A model generated the notes under the pieces. That model was not told the DNA's origin. It saw only the letters and a list, made by a program, of their open reading frames with translations, and did not search any database. The position numbers and the translations under genes are program-made. Of a stretch of 64,000 nucleotides of DNA, positions 16,023-28,900 are shown in pieces; position 1 is the stretch's first letter, and the number at the start of each line of letters is the position of its first letter. The stretch is from Meandrina meandrites (lineage: Eukaryota > Cnidaria > Anthozoa > Scleractinia > Meandrinidae), in assembly GCA_963693305.1 (NCBI GenBank), contig OY855914.1:26081972-26145971 (forward strand). Direction: 5' to 3'.

Positions 16023-17403
16023 CAAAGACATGCGACCGTAAAAGTAAAGCTACAGATATAGGCCCCTGAGAGAAAAAACAAATTTTCCACGTGCAAAAAA
16101 TACAAACTTGTAAATTTCCTCCAGGCCAATATGCAAAATTCCAGTGAATACCCAGACCACCTTTCGGTCTTGTCGCGTGCACTTTGATGCTTTTTCAGAC
16201 AACGTTTCTCAAAATAGCTGTATATAGTTATATGTTTGTTGGCTTGTGGTACACGCTCGTCAGTGTGAACACACGGTATGAGTAGAAACGCAAGTGTACT
16301 TGGTGAGAAGGACGCGCTCGAGAAAAAGCGCGAACTCTTCGCATGCGAATTAAATGCGGCCGTCCTCCCGCAAGCAGACAATAATTCACCTTCTCAGCCA
16401 CATACAGGCAGTACAAATTTAACATCCCATAATATAAGCGAAAAGGTGTCCACTGATGGAAGGTTAGACTGCATTTTTATTAGCGGGTGGTACATTGGGG
16501 AAACTTGGGCAAACTCAACCTTTTTCATAGCTGCAGTTAACTCGATTGGCCTTTCTATCGCGATGATGGAACTGCCAGATGTTCTTTGGAAAATGTACAT
16601 TCTCGTCCCCAGAGCTACTCGTTTTATTTGTGCCGTTACGAGTAGCTCTGGACGCAGGAATAAATTCGAATTTTTTCATTGGTTGATGAAGAATGAATGC
16701 GCACCACGAAACAACATTTTACACTACTACGCACGCACTCTGCTTCCGGACCGGAAATTAGCAGGAAAAAGATTTCTTAGAAAAATTATGGCGACCGGCA
16801 ATCGATGAATCGCACGAAACTGTTATCAATACGTGGCTGTTGTAAAGAAGCACAAGATGACCTGTGTGAGTCCCTGTGTGAGCTAGGTTTCAAACGTTTA
16901 GCACTATCAGCAGATTTAAAATCTGTCTTCGATCTTCCAAACTGCTGTAGGTGGTATGTTTTTAAAAACTCGTGTTTTTATTTTTCCATTGATTGATTTC
17001 GTGGAATATTGAAGCCTTGAGAGTCTGACAAAGTTTAGAAATTCAACAGAACTCTTCTCTATCACGTCTCCCAAAATCAAAATCCCTTTTTCTGCCCCCA
17101 TACAATGTTGAATGTTGTTCTGTACACTCTGTTGTCGTTGCATGGTCTTGATCAGTTGATGTTGCAAAAGGGTTTGTATCGATCTTGACATTGTGTCTAT
17201 TATCGTGCAAACTTGCGCCGTGGATTATATATATATATTACCTTGAATGCTTACAGAATTACATTGTGCAATATATATCGGATTGTTAAGGTACAAAAGA
17301 AAATAGATTATGCTACAAGTATGTTTATCAGCATACTAGATTGAAGATTTATGTGGAACACATATACTAGAACATTTCTTACATGTACAGCAGACCACCA
17401 CCA

Positions 17404-17667
17404 TCATTTCAAGACTTTCAACTCAGTAAGCTTTATCAGTGTGAGTAGAGTGTTTATAGTAAGAACAAGGAATATCAAAGTGTAGTTGTTAAAAATGTCC
17501 AGTAGTGAATTAAAAAGGGCTGTGCCAGAAAATCTAAAAGTACGTTTGCCAAGGCTAAATTTGGGTTTGGGTAGATGGAGGTCAGCCTTCCTTCGAGTGT
17601 TGTAACCATGTACATTGAAGTTCCTAATGAAATAGTTACTTAAATACTGAGGAACTAAGTTATGCAA
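17404..17667 (-). mobile_element. LINE reverse transcriptase C-terminal remnant
   Basis: The minus-strand frame reads MHNLVPQYLSNYF, HGYNTRRKADLHLPKP, then KRTFRFSGTALFNSL. This is the conserved end of CR1/L2/Jockey-type non-LTR reverse transcriptases (NLAPxYL, YxTRxxxxLxxPxP, FxYxGxxLWNxLP). The upstream catalytic part is missing, as expected for a 5'-truncated insertion. Confidence 0.75.
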
Positions 17668-19544
17668 ACATTTAAAAACTAAAACACATTTGTGTATTTT
17701 ACGGTTTGTTTCTAAGTCAGTCCACCCTAAAACACTAAAAGTATCTCTAGAAGAGTCAGTTTAATAAGATTTAAAACAAACAAGTGCTCTTGGAGTAACC
17801 TTGACAATTCTAGAGTTATTAAAGGCTGCATTTACCCCAGAGACCCTGTTCACCTTGATTTATTTAGTGCTGCATTGACATATTAATCTATATCTGATGT
17901 CAAATCAGGGGTCACTTCCAAACCTGTTTGCGATTCTCCCAATATTTGAGATCAGATGTTTGCAGTGGAGTTGAAGCAGAAAAACTGAGAATAACCAGAC
18001 CCTGTCAACTGCAAGCCTAGGGCATAGTGTTGCATAATCTTTTATAGCAGTGCTGCCTTATGACCATTCATAATATTTATGGGGAAAGGGATGGCTCATG
18101 GGTAAAATGGGTCAGGTTCCCCCTATCTTTTCTCGCAAAATAGAAAATTCATAGGTTCACCTTTCCCAAGTGAAGGGGCATTTTTTGTCCCCTGCATTTC
18201 AGTGTATTGATAACCTAAGAAATAAGAAAGTGGGCTATGGAGTAACATGAAGACTTGCGTTGGCATCTGTGAACAGGTGATTATTTTCATTTAATTTAAC
18301 AAAATGATACCAAATGTTTCAAAATATATCCTGTTAACCCTGTTTCCTCTTAAATAATTTTTACAACAGCAGCTCACTTCAGATTTAAGAATTTAATTTT
18401 ATTATAAATTAAGTATTTGCTGTCTCAGTATTTAGGTGGAGTGCACACAATTTTTATAAATTGCCAAGTAATATTGCACTGTCATATAAGTCAAAATTAA
18501 TGAACATCTGTCAGAAAGTTTTTGTAGTTACCAAGTGATTGTTATCTCAAGTGCCCCCTTCAGGGTCATCCTGAAAAAGTAGAAAAAAGTCAAGTTCTTG
18601 AACTGATTTCTCACCCATTCCTATGCACAAGAATTATTCAGTACAAATACTGACTCCTCTTCATTGTGAGTGGTCCTCTTTCCACTCATTCCCATAATTT
18701 ATTGAGCTTATAAATTATAGCCAAGTCTGAGTCCTAAATCTTTCGTAGAAAAATATTTTTGCATGAAGTATATGGTTCAAAATATCACTGGCAAATCTGA
18801 AGGAAGTTCTAATTCTTTTGGGGTGATGAAAAATATTTTAAGATTTTTACTCATATTAAAAACTCACAGAAAACATATCCACTTTCAACCCCTCCTCCTT
18901 AAAACTAATATTTCCCAGTTTGAGTTTTCCCCTCACTTTAATTATAAAATTTAAAACATAAGGAAAGAAAATCAATCTTAATTCAAAGGGGAGGCATTCT
19001 TGTGGAACTACGAATCGCAGTTAGAAGACAAGATTTTCAAATGCAATACCATAAGACTGATATTATATTTTCTTTGCAATATCTTTAATTTACAGTGCTA
19101 AATCTATCCACTCAATTAACGAACACGTCTAAAGTGGCTTTTCAAAAACACTCGAAGGCGACTGAGATTGTCCGTTTTTAACAATCTTGCTATATGGAAC
19201 AGTACGACTTTCTAGAATTCCACATCAACATACAAAATTCATCTTACATTTGTACTCCTTTCATACCTGATTATAGAAAATTGGACGTTTCGACATCCGT
19301 TGATAAAACACAAAAATAATACCGCTTCTACACGGCAACGACGACTAAGGCAGCTTTCTGTTCACTTTTCAGATCGCTTTAATTCTCGATCGTTCAGCAT
19401 AAATGAAAATCAACGACTCTTTTGAGCACTTTGTTGACGTCTTCTCACGATTAGCCATTAAAATAAACTCTCTCCCCTCACCCTCCCTCAGGATTAACAT
19501 GTGAGCATGAGCAGTTGTGTTGAAAGCTACTACACATGCGCTAA

Positions 19545-19571
19545 CGGATGTCAGAAAATTTCTGACATCCG
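19545..19571. repeat. 27-bp perfect palindrome
   Basis: CGGATGTCAGAAA and its complement flank one central A. It lies about 170 bases upstream of the Ly6 ATG and could be a remnant foldback or a regulatory dyad. Confidence 0.85.
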
Positions 19572-19740
19572 GTAGTGGCTGCGACCAGAACCCTCCGTTT
19601 CGCCGACCACGTGACCAAAAGAAACGGAGTGCATTGGGGACGAGAATGGAAAATGTACGTCTGGCGCTACTGCACGCATGCGTCACGGAACTGCTCGTAA
19701 ATTAATCTGCGACCGAAGCGAAGAACGCTTGATTCCAGAC

Positions 19741-19789
19741 ATGAAAACCTCACTCCCCATTCTAGTAGCTTTGATGTTACTGCCACATG
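19741..19789 (+). CDS. Ly6 gene exon 1 (signal peptide)
   Basis: This exon encodes 16 codons plus one base of hydrophobic leader, followed by the donor GTACGT. The intron of about 3.9 kb holds a diverged tandem duplication, a 65-bp repeat pair and a LINE remnant. Confidence 0.8.
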
Positions 19790-22700
19790 GTACGTATGTA
19801 TTTTCGAATTCTTTCCTCGCGCATAACTGATCGTAAAATACTGATGCTTGATCAGTCAGTGACATACACAACACGAAGGAAGTATACTAAGTATACTGTG
19901 AATTTTTCGTGCCTCAGATATTTGTTGATCGCTCGGTTTTACTTGTAGTTTAAACATGTTTGCGTGAGAAGATTGCAGATATTTAAAACTTGAAACATGA
20001 ACGGATCTCGTTGGGGCAACTCTACTATCATTCAGCGAAGAATGGCATATCATGAAAATATTAAGTCAATGATAATCCACGGGTGCCTAATAGTACAAGA
20101 AAATTGGTGAATTTCCTTCTTGAAATGTTTTTTTGTTCTATTTTCAACGTAACCCATTGAACGTTGTTTAATTTACATCGATGAAAATTTGCTGTTTGTG
20201 CGTTCACGCGCTATTTTAGCAGTATGCGACAAATCCGGACTGCAGACTGGCGCACCATTTTAGCCTGAATAGCGCTCCTGTTAGGCTGAATAACGTTCCG
20301 GTTAGCCTTAATAGCGCTCCTCGGAAGCCTGATTCGCTCTGGTTAACTAGTTTACGGTTAGCTCTCATAAATGGTAATGATAACTCGATATAAACTTAGA
20401 AGGGTCCATTTACAGACCTATGGATTAACTTTCAAAGTCGCGGTTCAATAAACAGTTCGCTCACTCAGGGGTACACTTTTCCGAGAAACGGGTGTACGAC
20501 AAATGCAGGCTGTAGACTAACATTTCGGCATAAATACGTAGCGCTCTGGCTAGCTTTAATAGTCTTTTTACGGTTAGCTCTCAAATATGATAATGGCAAC
20601 TCGATATAACACTGAGAACTGTCCATGTACAGACACAAGGGTAAACTTTCGAAGTCATAGATCACAAAAACAGTTCGCTCGCTCAGTGGTACACTTTTCC
20701 GAGAAACTGAATTGAAGTTTGTTTTTAACATAGATTGAAATCTATCCACTTCTTTTTATGAGCATTTTTGGGGGCGATTTTCTTTTATTTAGGCAAAATC
20801 TATCCACTTTTTAGGATACATTTTTGGCCATCATTTCTGTTTATTTGACCAAAAACGTATTATCTTGCTTGAGACATCTGAGGTGATGCGTGACATTCTT
20901 AGAAAAACAGGAAGTAAACGCGCTTTGATATAAATGATTTATAATTTACCACGATTGCATCCATGATGTTCTGAAAGCGCTAGAAGGTGAATTTTTTGTT
21001 GAAAGCTGAATGAAACGTGCATGTTGTTTTGAAATTTGACTTTTAATTTGAACAAATATTTTCCTTATATATTCTCGGGTGATGTAAAGAACGATGTCAC
21101 TTACTCGTTTCCTTTCACTTCAGCACAAGCGTAAATTTTTGTTTGATTATTAACAGCTTGGGAGCAAAAAACTCTTTCTCCCTCGCTGAATCGCAAACCG
21201 TACCACATATATGCCAACTATCCCGGATACGGAACGAATCTTCCATTCTCCCGTACGGGTCACCAAACTTCCTGAGTGCAATCCATCTCCCTTAAAATCG
21301 ACTGCGTGCGAGGCTACGAATTTCCGGATACAAAGAAATTGCTTAAAATACGAGTTTTCAATCTTATTTTGGTCGATTTTTGGAGAAACTTTTTGAAATA
21401 TTTGACACATTTTTGGGGGTGATTCGGAAGTATGATCTGTGTTTTTAACTCCATTTTGAGGATTGAGAAAAGGTATCTTGATGCATGCAAAATTGGCGGT
21501 CTCCCGTATTTCAATTCATTTTTTTTAGGTTGGCGTCTCTAGTATAGTATGAGGTACACAATCTGTACGTCCATCACAGCCAAGAAGAGTTGGCAGAAGG
21601 CAGCAAATTCTTAAAGAATTTGGTCCATTGAATGGAAATTACGGCCCAAAAGAGTTGGCAGAAGGCAGCAATTTTTTAAACAATTTGATCTTTTGAATGA
21701 ATGTCAATCGTCCAGCCCCCAACTGGTTTGCTAAAGCCAACTACAATTATGTTTTGAATAGCGAGGCAGACAAATTAGGGACGGACGATTAGAAATAACC
21801 CGGTGTGGGGGGAGTGCAAGGGAAACTTGTCTAAAAAAAAAAAACCTGCAAGCGCGGTTGTGCCTTAAAAAAAACATTCGTGCAACCTTCGATTTTATAA
21901 TCAGTTCGTCATATTTACAATATTTAACTCCAAAGAACATAAGTAGTAATCTTTCAAGACCAGCCGGCTTGAAATTCGATTTTGATTTGGTTTGCTTTTT
22001 ATTTAACTGATTCCACTAAGGTTTAAACTGTTGTCTGAAAACCGCTTCCCAACCGCGACACTATCACGGCGGATCATAGAAATTTCAATTTTCTAATTTC
22101 CTCAGTATCTTGCCAAATGCCACCAAATACAGGGATAAATTTGATTAAAAGATCGCAAAAAACAAGACAGAAAAGTTATTTCGAGGAAGAAGTACAGGAT
22201 TGCAAGGATGGAAGTGGATTGTGATTGATTTTTTGGAGATGCAGGCTGTCCAGAAATCAAAGCTGCCATTCTAGTGAAACTTTGGAGCCTTTTATTGGTC
22301 ACTCTTTCCTCTTAGTTTATATTTCTTTGCTTTTACCACTTTTAGCATTCTTCTCTTCCTATTGCTAGACAACAAAGCGTAATTATAGCAAGCCACACGA
22401 CATTCTTATAAAATATGACATTCTAGGCATGACAGTGTCCCTTTATAAGAGTAAGTAATGTATACTGACGCGTGTATAAGTAATCCTGCAAAAGTAATGG
22501 ATGTTTACATTACTATCGTAATTATAAGAAGTATATGTTTTTGTCCAACAGAACCGGCCGATATACACATTATAGTATATATCATACAAGAACAAGCTCT
22601 TCGCGCGTTCTGATTGGTTAACTCGGATTAGAAAAGTACTATTAACCTCATCCTTGGAGACCCTGGAGACCCAGGGTCAGTTAGTGGGGGCGAGGGATAG

Positions 22701-25700
22701 TCTAACCCGTGTACCGTGTATATTAAGTTTCCGTTGATCTCTGTCGATCGAGCCAGCCACTGTCTTAACAAAAGACAGATATATGTAACTGTGAATGAGC
22801 AACTCATAAACAGTGTAAACGAACACAACCTTCAAGCAGTCACCCAACAACAACAACAACAATTTTATTTGCATTCCCATTTACATATATGGTATTGAAT
22901 TTTAAGTAAACATAGGAAAGAAAGAAGAAAAAGAGAAAAAATCAATCAATAAATAAATGAATAATAATAATTACATTGATAGTAGGATGATAAAGTAAAA
23001 TTATAGAATAATTAACTTAAATCGCTATCATTGTTTTCTTTTCTGGAATGCTTCAAAAGTGAAGTATCCTAATTTCTTACAAATAAAAGGATCTATGTTA
23101 TTAAAAAGAAATACTACTTTATCAGAGTTATTTAAGGTACTAAAGTTGGGATATCTCAAACTTACATCGTCGAAGAACTTTTTTCGTATGTATCTTGATA
23201 TAAGTTACAGGAAAAGAGGAAGTGAGATTCATTTTCTACCTCATTACATAAACAGAATTTACATATTCTTAGGTGTTCAGGAACTTTTGGTGTATAATGT
23301 CTCCCAGTTTCAATTCTTAAATCATGATTACCTGACCTTAAGTTTGCTACTAACTGTCTATGTTGCATATTTTAATTAATTCTAATCGATGAGAGCTGCT
23401 TCGGTCAGTTTTGAAGGAAGAATAGAATTGTAGTTTCCTGTTAGATTTTATCATGTCAAATTGATGCATTTGTAAGCTATTGATAATATTTTGTTTTATT
23501 TTGGGTAAGTTAGTTTTAAATTTCAAACGATTTCAAACGATTTTTATTTCCCAGGACCACACTTTTCACGCAAATTTCTCATAAGAAGTAGTCAATTTAG
23601 CTATTTTCTTCTACTTTAACTGAACGTTCTCATTTAATCATTTTACTGAACAGCTTTTTCCCTCCAATGCTACGACTGCAACAACTCGCCCGATTTTCGT
23701 GACGAACCCGATTGCGACAGTAGCAAAGTTGAAAAAAGAAAATGTGACAAGCTAGATCAGCGATGTGTGACAATGAACTACAACTACTCACTCGGACCAC
23801 AGAATGGCTCGCTACCCGTTGAGGTGAAGAAATGTTCCCGCAGCTTCGCCTGTGACCCGCAATCCAGTAACAGCTGTAAGTACATTATATTTATTATATA
23901 CGTACTGAGATTTACCCACTGAAAAGCAGCATAGTAAATTTTCGTTCGCAAACCGATGTAAACCAATAAAATGGCGCGTATTACTTTTTTCACGTGTGAG
24001 CAAAATGATATGTCCAATCAGAAGCTGCGTATCATGTTTTTTTGACGGGTGAGTTGTGTGAAGTGGATGTTTTTCATCACAAGGCTGATTGGCGGCGTTT
24101 CGCACACAAGCCATCTCTTGGCGTAGCTCTGAAAACGCTAACTTTTTTTTACAATTGTTATTCCAACGTTTACCTTAAGCTTTCTCGGTATTCCATAGCA
24201 AAACGTAAGTGAAATGCCCACGGTTCTTGTTCTATGTCGAAAGTCTGGAGAAAAAGAACACACAAGAGCATAACCAAGCGGGACTTTAAACTGTTGAATG
24301 AAAATTTTTGACAAGCGAAAAACCACGACGAGCGAAAGTGAACGATACCTTCAAGTATCTCGCAGGTTAACCGCTCCGTTACACAGCTTCAGTTGACTCA
24401 AACAATCAAAACAAAAAGAACCGAAAAAGATGGCCGTGGAAGCAAATGTAAAGCTGCTGGTTTGTTTAGTTGACCGACGGAAATTTTGAGGTGCTTTACG
24501 CTGTTTACGAAAATAACTTGTTTGGACTGTTCATGTATCCTCGACTGAATTGTTCATTAAACAAGGCGTTCAATATCAGTACGTATACACCTGATCGAAG
24601 AAACGTTGCCGGACCACGTTAAAAGCATTAGCAATGAACGATATGACCCAATGGTATTCTGGGTAGACAGCATTGATAAGCTTAGAAATATTCAATTTAT
24701 TGATAATCAAGATAACTTGTCACTTTGATAGCCTTAGAGCATGATTTATTCAACCTGCCTTATTATCATATTTATTCTTCACAGACGACGATTATTTTCC
24801 CGATTTCCCGGTAAATTTTTGGGTCGCATCGTTCATTGTTCATGCTTTTCATGGGTCAACGATTCTTCAATCAAGTCTTTAACAAACACAACATGGAAAG
24901 TGCTTTGTACCGTGTTTACGCACTCGTTGGTTTGTATCAGAAATCTCACTTGTTTTGTTTCTGATACTTCACCAACAACGTACGCGCGCACTTTCCATGA
25001 AGATTCTATAGTTATTTTCTGGGGTACATTTTTCTGTTTTTCCAGTTGTGTCCGAGGCCCACTGTTCAAAGTAAATTTAAATTGGTAATAAATATATTTA
25101 TACCCTGACGATGAGTTAATGATATGCTAAAGTTGTGTAAAAAATAAACTAAAATAAACACGCGCTTCACTCTGTGCACTGAATGGAACGGGTGTTTTCC
25201 ACACTTACCAACCCGGCGAAAAAGCTTGGGTAAAAAACCTTCACGATCTACTGAGGCCCGGAGCGATTCCCCATACGTTTTGTACCTGAGCCTAATTACA
25301 TGCAAATGCAGGATGCGAATAAGAGCTATTTCAAGCTATGCAACTTATAATAGAGGGTGCTCTGAATAAACGTAGTTGATAAATAAATAAAAAGTTTGTA
25401 TAAAATGCTTGGCATGACTTCGCTGTTTGCAGGCAGAAGTTTTTTTGACTCGTCATGCAATCTTCCCTTCACGTGACGAGCCAAAAGAACGTCTGCGTGG
25501 AGGATAAGCTGAGAAGCGTTGGTTTAACTGTTATTAACATTTAAGCACAGCATTGAGAAGCCATTTTTTTTTGTTTTAGGGTGCAAGTCATATGAACAAG
25601 CGCAACCCGGCCAGATCTCTAACTGCAAGTTTAAATGTTGTCAAGGTGACCTTTGTAACGACCCGAATTACGTCGCGCCATCCCCGAAACCAGTCAGCTC

Positions 25701-25776
25701 AGGCCTGGGATTGGCTGCAAGCTTTGGCGCCATTTTGCCAACTTTAGTTCTGACTGTGTTTGCAGGATATGAATGA
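19741..25776 (+). CDS. GPI-anchored Ly6/uPAR three-finger protein (3 exons)
   Basis: I joined exons 19741-19789, 23654-23875 and 25580-25776, which have GT/AG borders and phase 1 at both junctions, giving 155 residues. A signal peptide (MKTSLPILVALMLLPHG) leads into LQCYDC, the classic start of a Ly6 domain. Twelve cysteines follow in the mature chain, ending with CCQGDLCN, the family's C-terminal signature. A Pro/Ser linker and a hydrophobic tail (LGLAASFGAILPTLVLTVFA) fit a GPI-anchor signal. The protein should sit on the outer face of the plasma membrane. Such proteins act in septate-junction assembly in insects and as receptor modulators elsewhere; the role here is inference. No single continuous ORF reveals this gene. 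Confidence 0.85.
20351..20704. repeat. Diverged tandem duplication, period about 220 bp
   Basis: The segment from TTTACGGTTAGCTCTCA (20351) to CTTTTCCGAGAAAC (about 20485) recurs from 20569 to about 20706 with many substitutions. Both halves share ACAGTTCGCTC, GTACACTTTTCCGAGAAAC and the ACTCGATATAA segment. It lies in Ly6 intron 1. Confidence 0.7.
21585..21700. repeat. Two-copy 65-bp repeat
   Basis: AAGAGTTGGCAGAAGGCAGC begins both units at 21585 and 21650, and the remainder is similar (TTTAAAgAATTTGgTC, TTGAATG). It lies in Ly6 intron 1. Confidence 0.75.
23162..23368 (-). mobile_element. LINE C-terminal zinc-knuckle remnant
   Basis: The minus-strand frame contains LRSGNHDLRIETGRHYTP, then ICKFCLCNEVENESHFLFSC. 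This is the Cys/His end of non-LTR retrotransposon polyproteins (RSGxHxLxIExGR, CxxC, vExExHFLxxC). It is truncated and lies inside Ly6 intron 1. Confidence 0.7.
23654..23875 (+). CDS. Ly6 gene exon 2 (first part of three-finger domain)
   Basis: Acceptor AACAG and donor GTAAGT are in place. The exon encodes LQCYDCNN through FACDPQSSNS with seven cysteines. Confidence 0.85.
25580..25776 (+). CDS. Ly6 gene exon 3 (CC..LCN signature and GPI signal)
   Basis: The acceptor is TTTTAG. The exon encodes WCKSYEQAQ, NCKFKCCQGDLCND, the Pro/Ser linker and hydrophobic tail, and ends at TGA 25774-25776. Confidence 0.85.
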
Positions 25777-25850
25777 AGCGAGAAAAGCCAAGGAAGCCGA
25801 CTTTATTGAAATTATTTTCTTCTTAAAGCAATTAAGAGCGGCGTTATTGA

Positions 25851-25946
25851 CACCCTGCGAGCAGAGCCCCTTTTAACTTCCCTGCGGCTGAGAATTGAGA
25901 AGAAAAAAGTTTATCAGCGAAAAAGAAAGGGCTCTGCTCACAGGGT
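25851..25946. mobile_element. Foldback MITE with 10-bp target duplication
   Basis: Inverted arms CACCCTGCGAGCAGAGCC and the complement near 25930-25946 (one mismatch) flank a short centre. The same ten bases, GCGTTATTGA, lie immediately on each side at 25841-25850 and 25947-25956. A 10-bp duplication fits Mutator-like elements (9-11 bp). Confidence 0.8.
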
Positions 25947-28900
25947 GCGTTATTGAATGCACTTAATATTAAATAATGTAATTTCAGTGTAAAGTATTAT
26001 CTTGTGTCAACAGTGCTAATGGAAATTTAGGAACTGTTTATTTCTTATAGGGTGGGGGTGGGCCCGATGAGAATGATTGATAGTCGCTGTCACGGGCGAA
26101 TTAGACGGCACGATTTTGCGTACGATTATCGCATGCGACACGCTTTTGTCATGACTACAACACGAATCGAGTCGTTTAAATCAACCTACCACATTCTTAC
26201 GGCAGACGCGCGCGCGTGTAAATGGTCCTATATATATCACGTCGAAGGCGTCGCCTGCGAGAAAGTCGGACCGTGTAAATCAATGAATGTAACGACATCT
26301 CTCTTCAGAAAAAAATATTTACCCTGCGCCCTCGTAGTTCTAAATTGTTTAGATGACTTTCCACGAAGCTAATATCTGATAAAATTGCAGTTTTAAGAGA
26401 TAATAATGATAATAATATTTAATAATTATACACAGGGGGCCCACACAAATTGAGGGACTGTTGATGTTTCAAAATTATAAAGGACTGTATGGGAAAGCCG
26501 AAACGTTTCTATTAAGATGAACAGTAGCGAGTAATATTCACATTTATGTTCAAAATAAACGTAGACTTGCCTCGATCGTTGTGCCTTGTCGTCCTTGTAG
26601 CTCAAAACGGCGAATTTTAGCGATTTACTGGGTTTTTGCGATGCTGTCTACTGTACATACCTCTTATTGTGAACAGTAGACAGCATGACGTAATGTTCTT
26701 AATCTGCAACTTCGCTTAAAGGGAACCTCCACTCTTACAAGAAGTTGACGTTAAATTGTTTGAAATAATTCCAAATTTCCAAATTTTATAAGACAAGGGA
26801 AAAATTTAATAACAGCAATAAATGGAAAAGTTTGTGGCTTTTAAATTTCCAACGCGCCGCAATCAGTTTGGATTTTATGACGTGTTATGGCTCGAGCTCC
26901 CGCCATTGTTTGGAAGCTTTCAAAACAATAGCGTGAAATCAAATCTCTGAACTCGCCTCGATTAAAACAGCCAAAAAATGCACTTCAATTGCCTCAATCG
27001 ACAATAAATATTCGCAAAATTGCAAATAAATTAATGACCATCGCTTCTGGCGAAATAAACTTGCAAGTAAACACAATCTTATTTGTCACGTGCAAAAGTG
27101 AAAGCTGCAACATCAGCGCATTCCATGGATGACGTAATACCTTTTTGGGGGGTATTCAATATTCCCTTTGAATCTAATGCTTTGATAAGAACAAAAGAAA
27201 AAATATTTTATACAAAATAAAGAAAACAATATCCGTAACATTTCCCGTAGACTACATTAACTTTTCAACAGCCTCAATAAACATCATAGGTTGCGTGATT
27301 TAAAACTCCCGATTGCGATTACGAAGAATGGATTTCCAGTTGAGAGAGCAGTTAATTACTCCCGTGGTTTTTTAACGGACCGCGCCTCGAGGGGCTGATT
27401 CCAATCGAAGTAAATATTGTAAGAGACGTGCAAAGTGTAAGGCAATGCTGCCTAATCAGCTAATCGCTATGAGATGAATCCTTAGCTTTGATTCATTTTT
27501 GCCATCCATCGTTTGATTGAAAGAAAGGTGAGTCTTCGATCATTTCTTGATTCAGTTTGGAATAAACGACTTGCTTAGCACAGTATAAACATTTCGAACA
27601 TTCCTAACTTTATAAAGAGTAGAGAACTGTGAGAACTTTAATCACAAAGTGAAGGTTATCTGCAATGGCCATATGACTAAATTTTAGGAGATGTGATATT
27701 CTCTAAAGATGAAAATATTTTGATTTTGTAGCAAATATTTACGCCGGAGTCATCAAATATAATATCAGCGCCGTAAGAGCTGAATTTATCAAAAGACAGT
27801 TCAGTACTGGTTGTTTACTTCTTTTAAGCAGATGACACCACATATAGGTATAGTAAGCGAAACTTTTGCCAGATTCCCGACAGCTGGTGAAAGGAGAACG
27901 TTTTAACTATACCCTTAAAACACGTGCTCTTTGCCTAACTATACAGCGAATTTCGAATGTGACAAAAATCCTGCATATAGCGCAAGGATTAGTTCTCTAC
28001 CAGAGGTAAATTCTAAAGAATGCCGGAAGTGTGCAACATTTGATGCTGTACTGAACTCTACTGTTTTTGTTCTCTGTATCAAGAAAGAAATGTTAAATAT
28101 ACGGTAAATATACAGCAGATATCGCATGAATTCATTCGAATGTAGGGAAATGGCATTTCTGAAAGTTCGGATTTTCCAGATTTGCCAGGTGGGGGTGACA
28201 AATAGTAAAATGCAAGACTAGTCTGTCCCTTGTTTAAAAATCGGAGACCGAGACTGCCTATACCCTCACCAGTGCAAGCGTTATAAGTAATTTTGCAATT
28301 CTCGGCTACTAGCTATCAAATATGCGCTTTCTGGAAACTCGCATTGAGTCGCGTGATTCAACCTCGGCTGGGGAATCAAAGAGACGACAAAGAGATTTGC
28401 ATGACTTGTTTTTTGTGACATGTCTAGAACAATTTTAAAATTAATAGCTATCCTTTTCGGCGCCTAACGGAATAAATTTAACATGTTTAAGATGCATAGG
28501 ACAATTTTCGAAACTAGTTCCCTGCTTATCTGAATAAACGGAAAGGAATAAGTCGGGTGCATAAGTTAGTAATGAAAACTGGGATCGGTGAATCTAAGTG
28601 GCAGCAAGTTCGAAATAAATGCTCTCTTCTTTTGAAAGAAAAACAAACCACTTATATTGACTGAAAACACTTGAAAATATTTATCAATTAAAATTCCTTT
28701 CACTAGTCGTTTGACTTAAAATCCGAGCAAACAGTCTAGCTGCGCATTTTGGATTAATCACTTGATTGAAAAACACCTCGGGCAATTCGTCTTTCTCAAT
28801 TGACTGGTTCCTTTGAAGGGTTGCGATGTATGACCGAATAAGCACTTTCAAAGCTGTGCAGCGTTGGGAAAACACGCAAATGAAATTATGTAGTTTCAAG

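Larger units (their letters stand above)
16023..19740. other. Host flank without a convincing gene
   Basis: Short frames at 16278-16808 and 16916-17191 show no recognisable domain. A small hairpin (arms near 16605-16622 and 16637-16654, AGAGCTACTCGT and its complement) lies in the first. A TA-rich run is at 17226-17240, a LINE tail at 17404-17667, and AT-rich single-copy-looking sequence follows to about 19500. The upstream region of the Ly6 gene contains a 27-base palindrome. Confidence 0.5.

Noticed and set aside
16278..16808. 176-codon plus-strand frame
   Set aside because: It spans a hairpin repeat and shows no domain or signal; amino-acid pattern looks non-coding.
16916..17191. 91-codon minus-strand frame near a TA-rich run
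   Set aside because: No recognisable motif and no splice partners; kept as unassigned flank.
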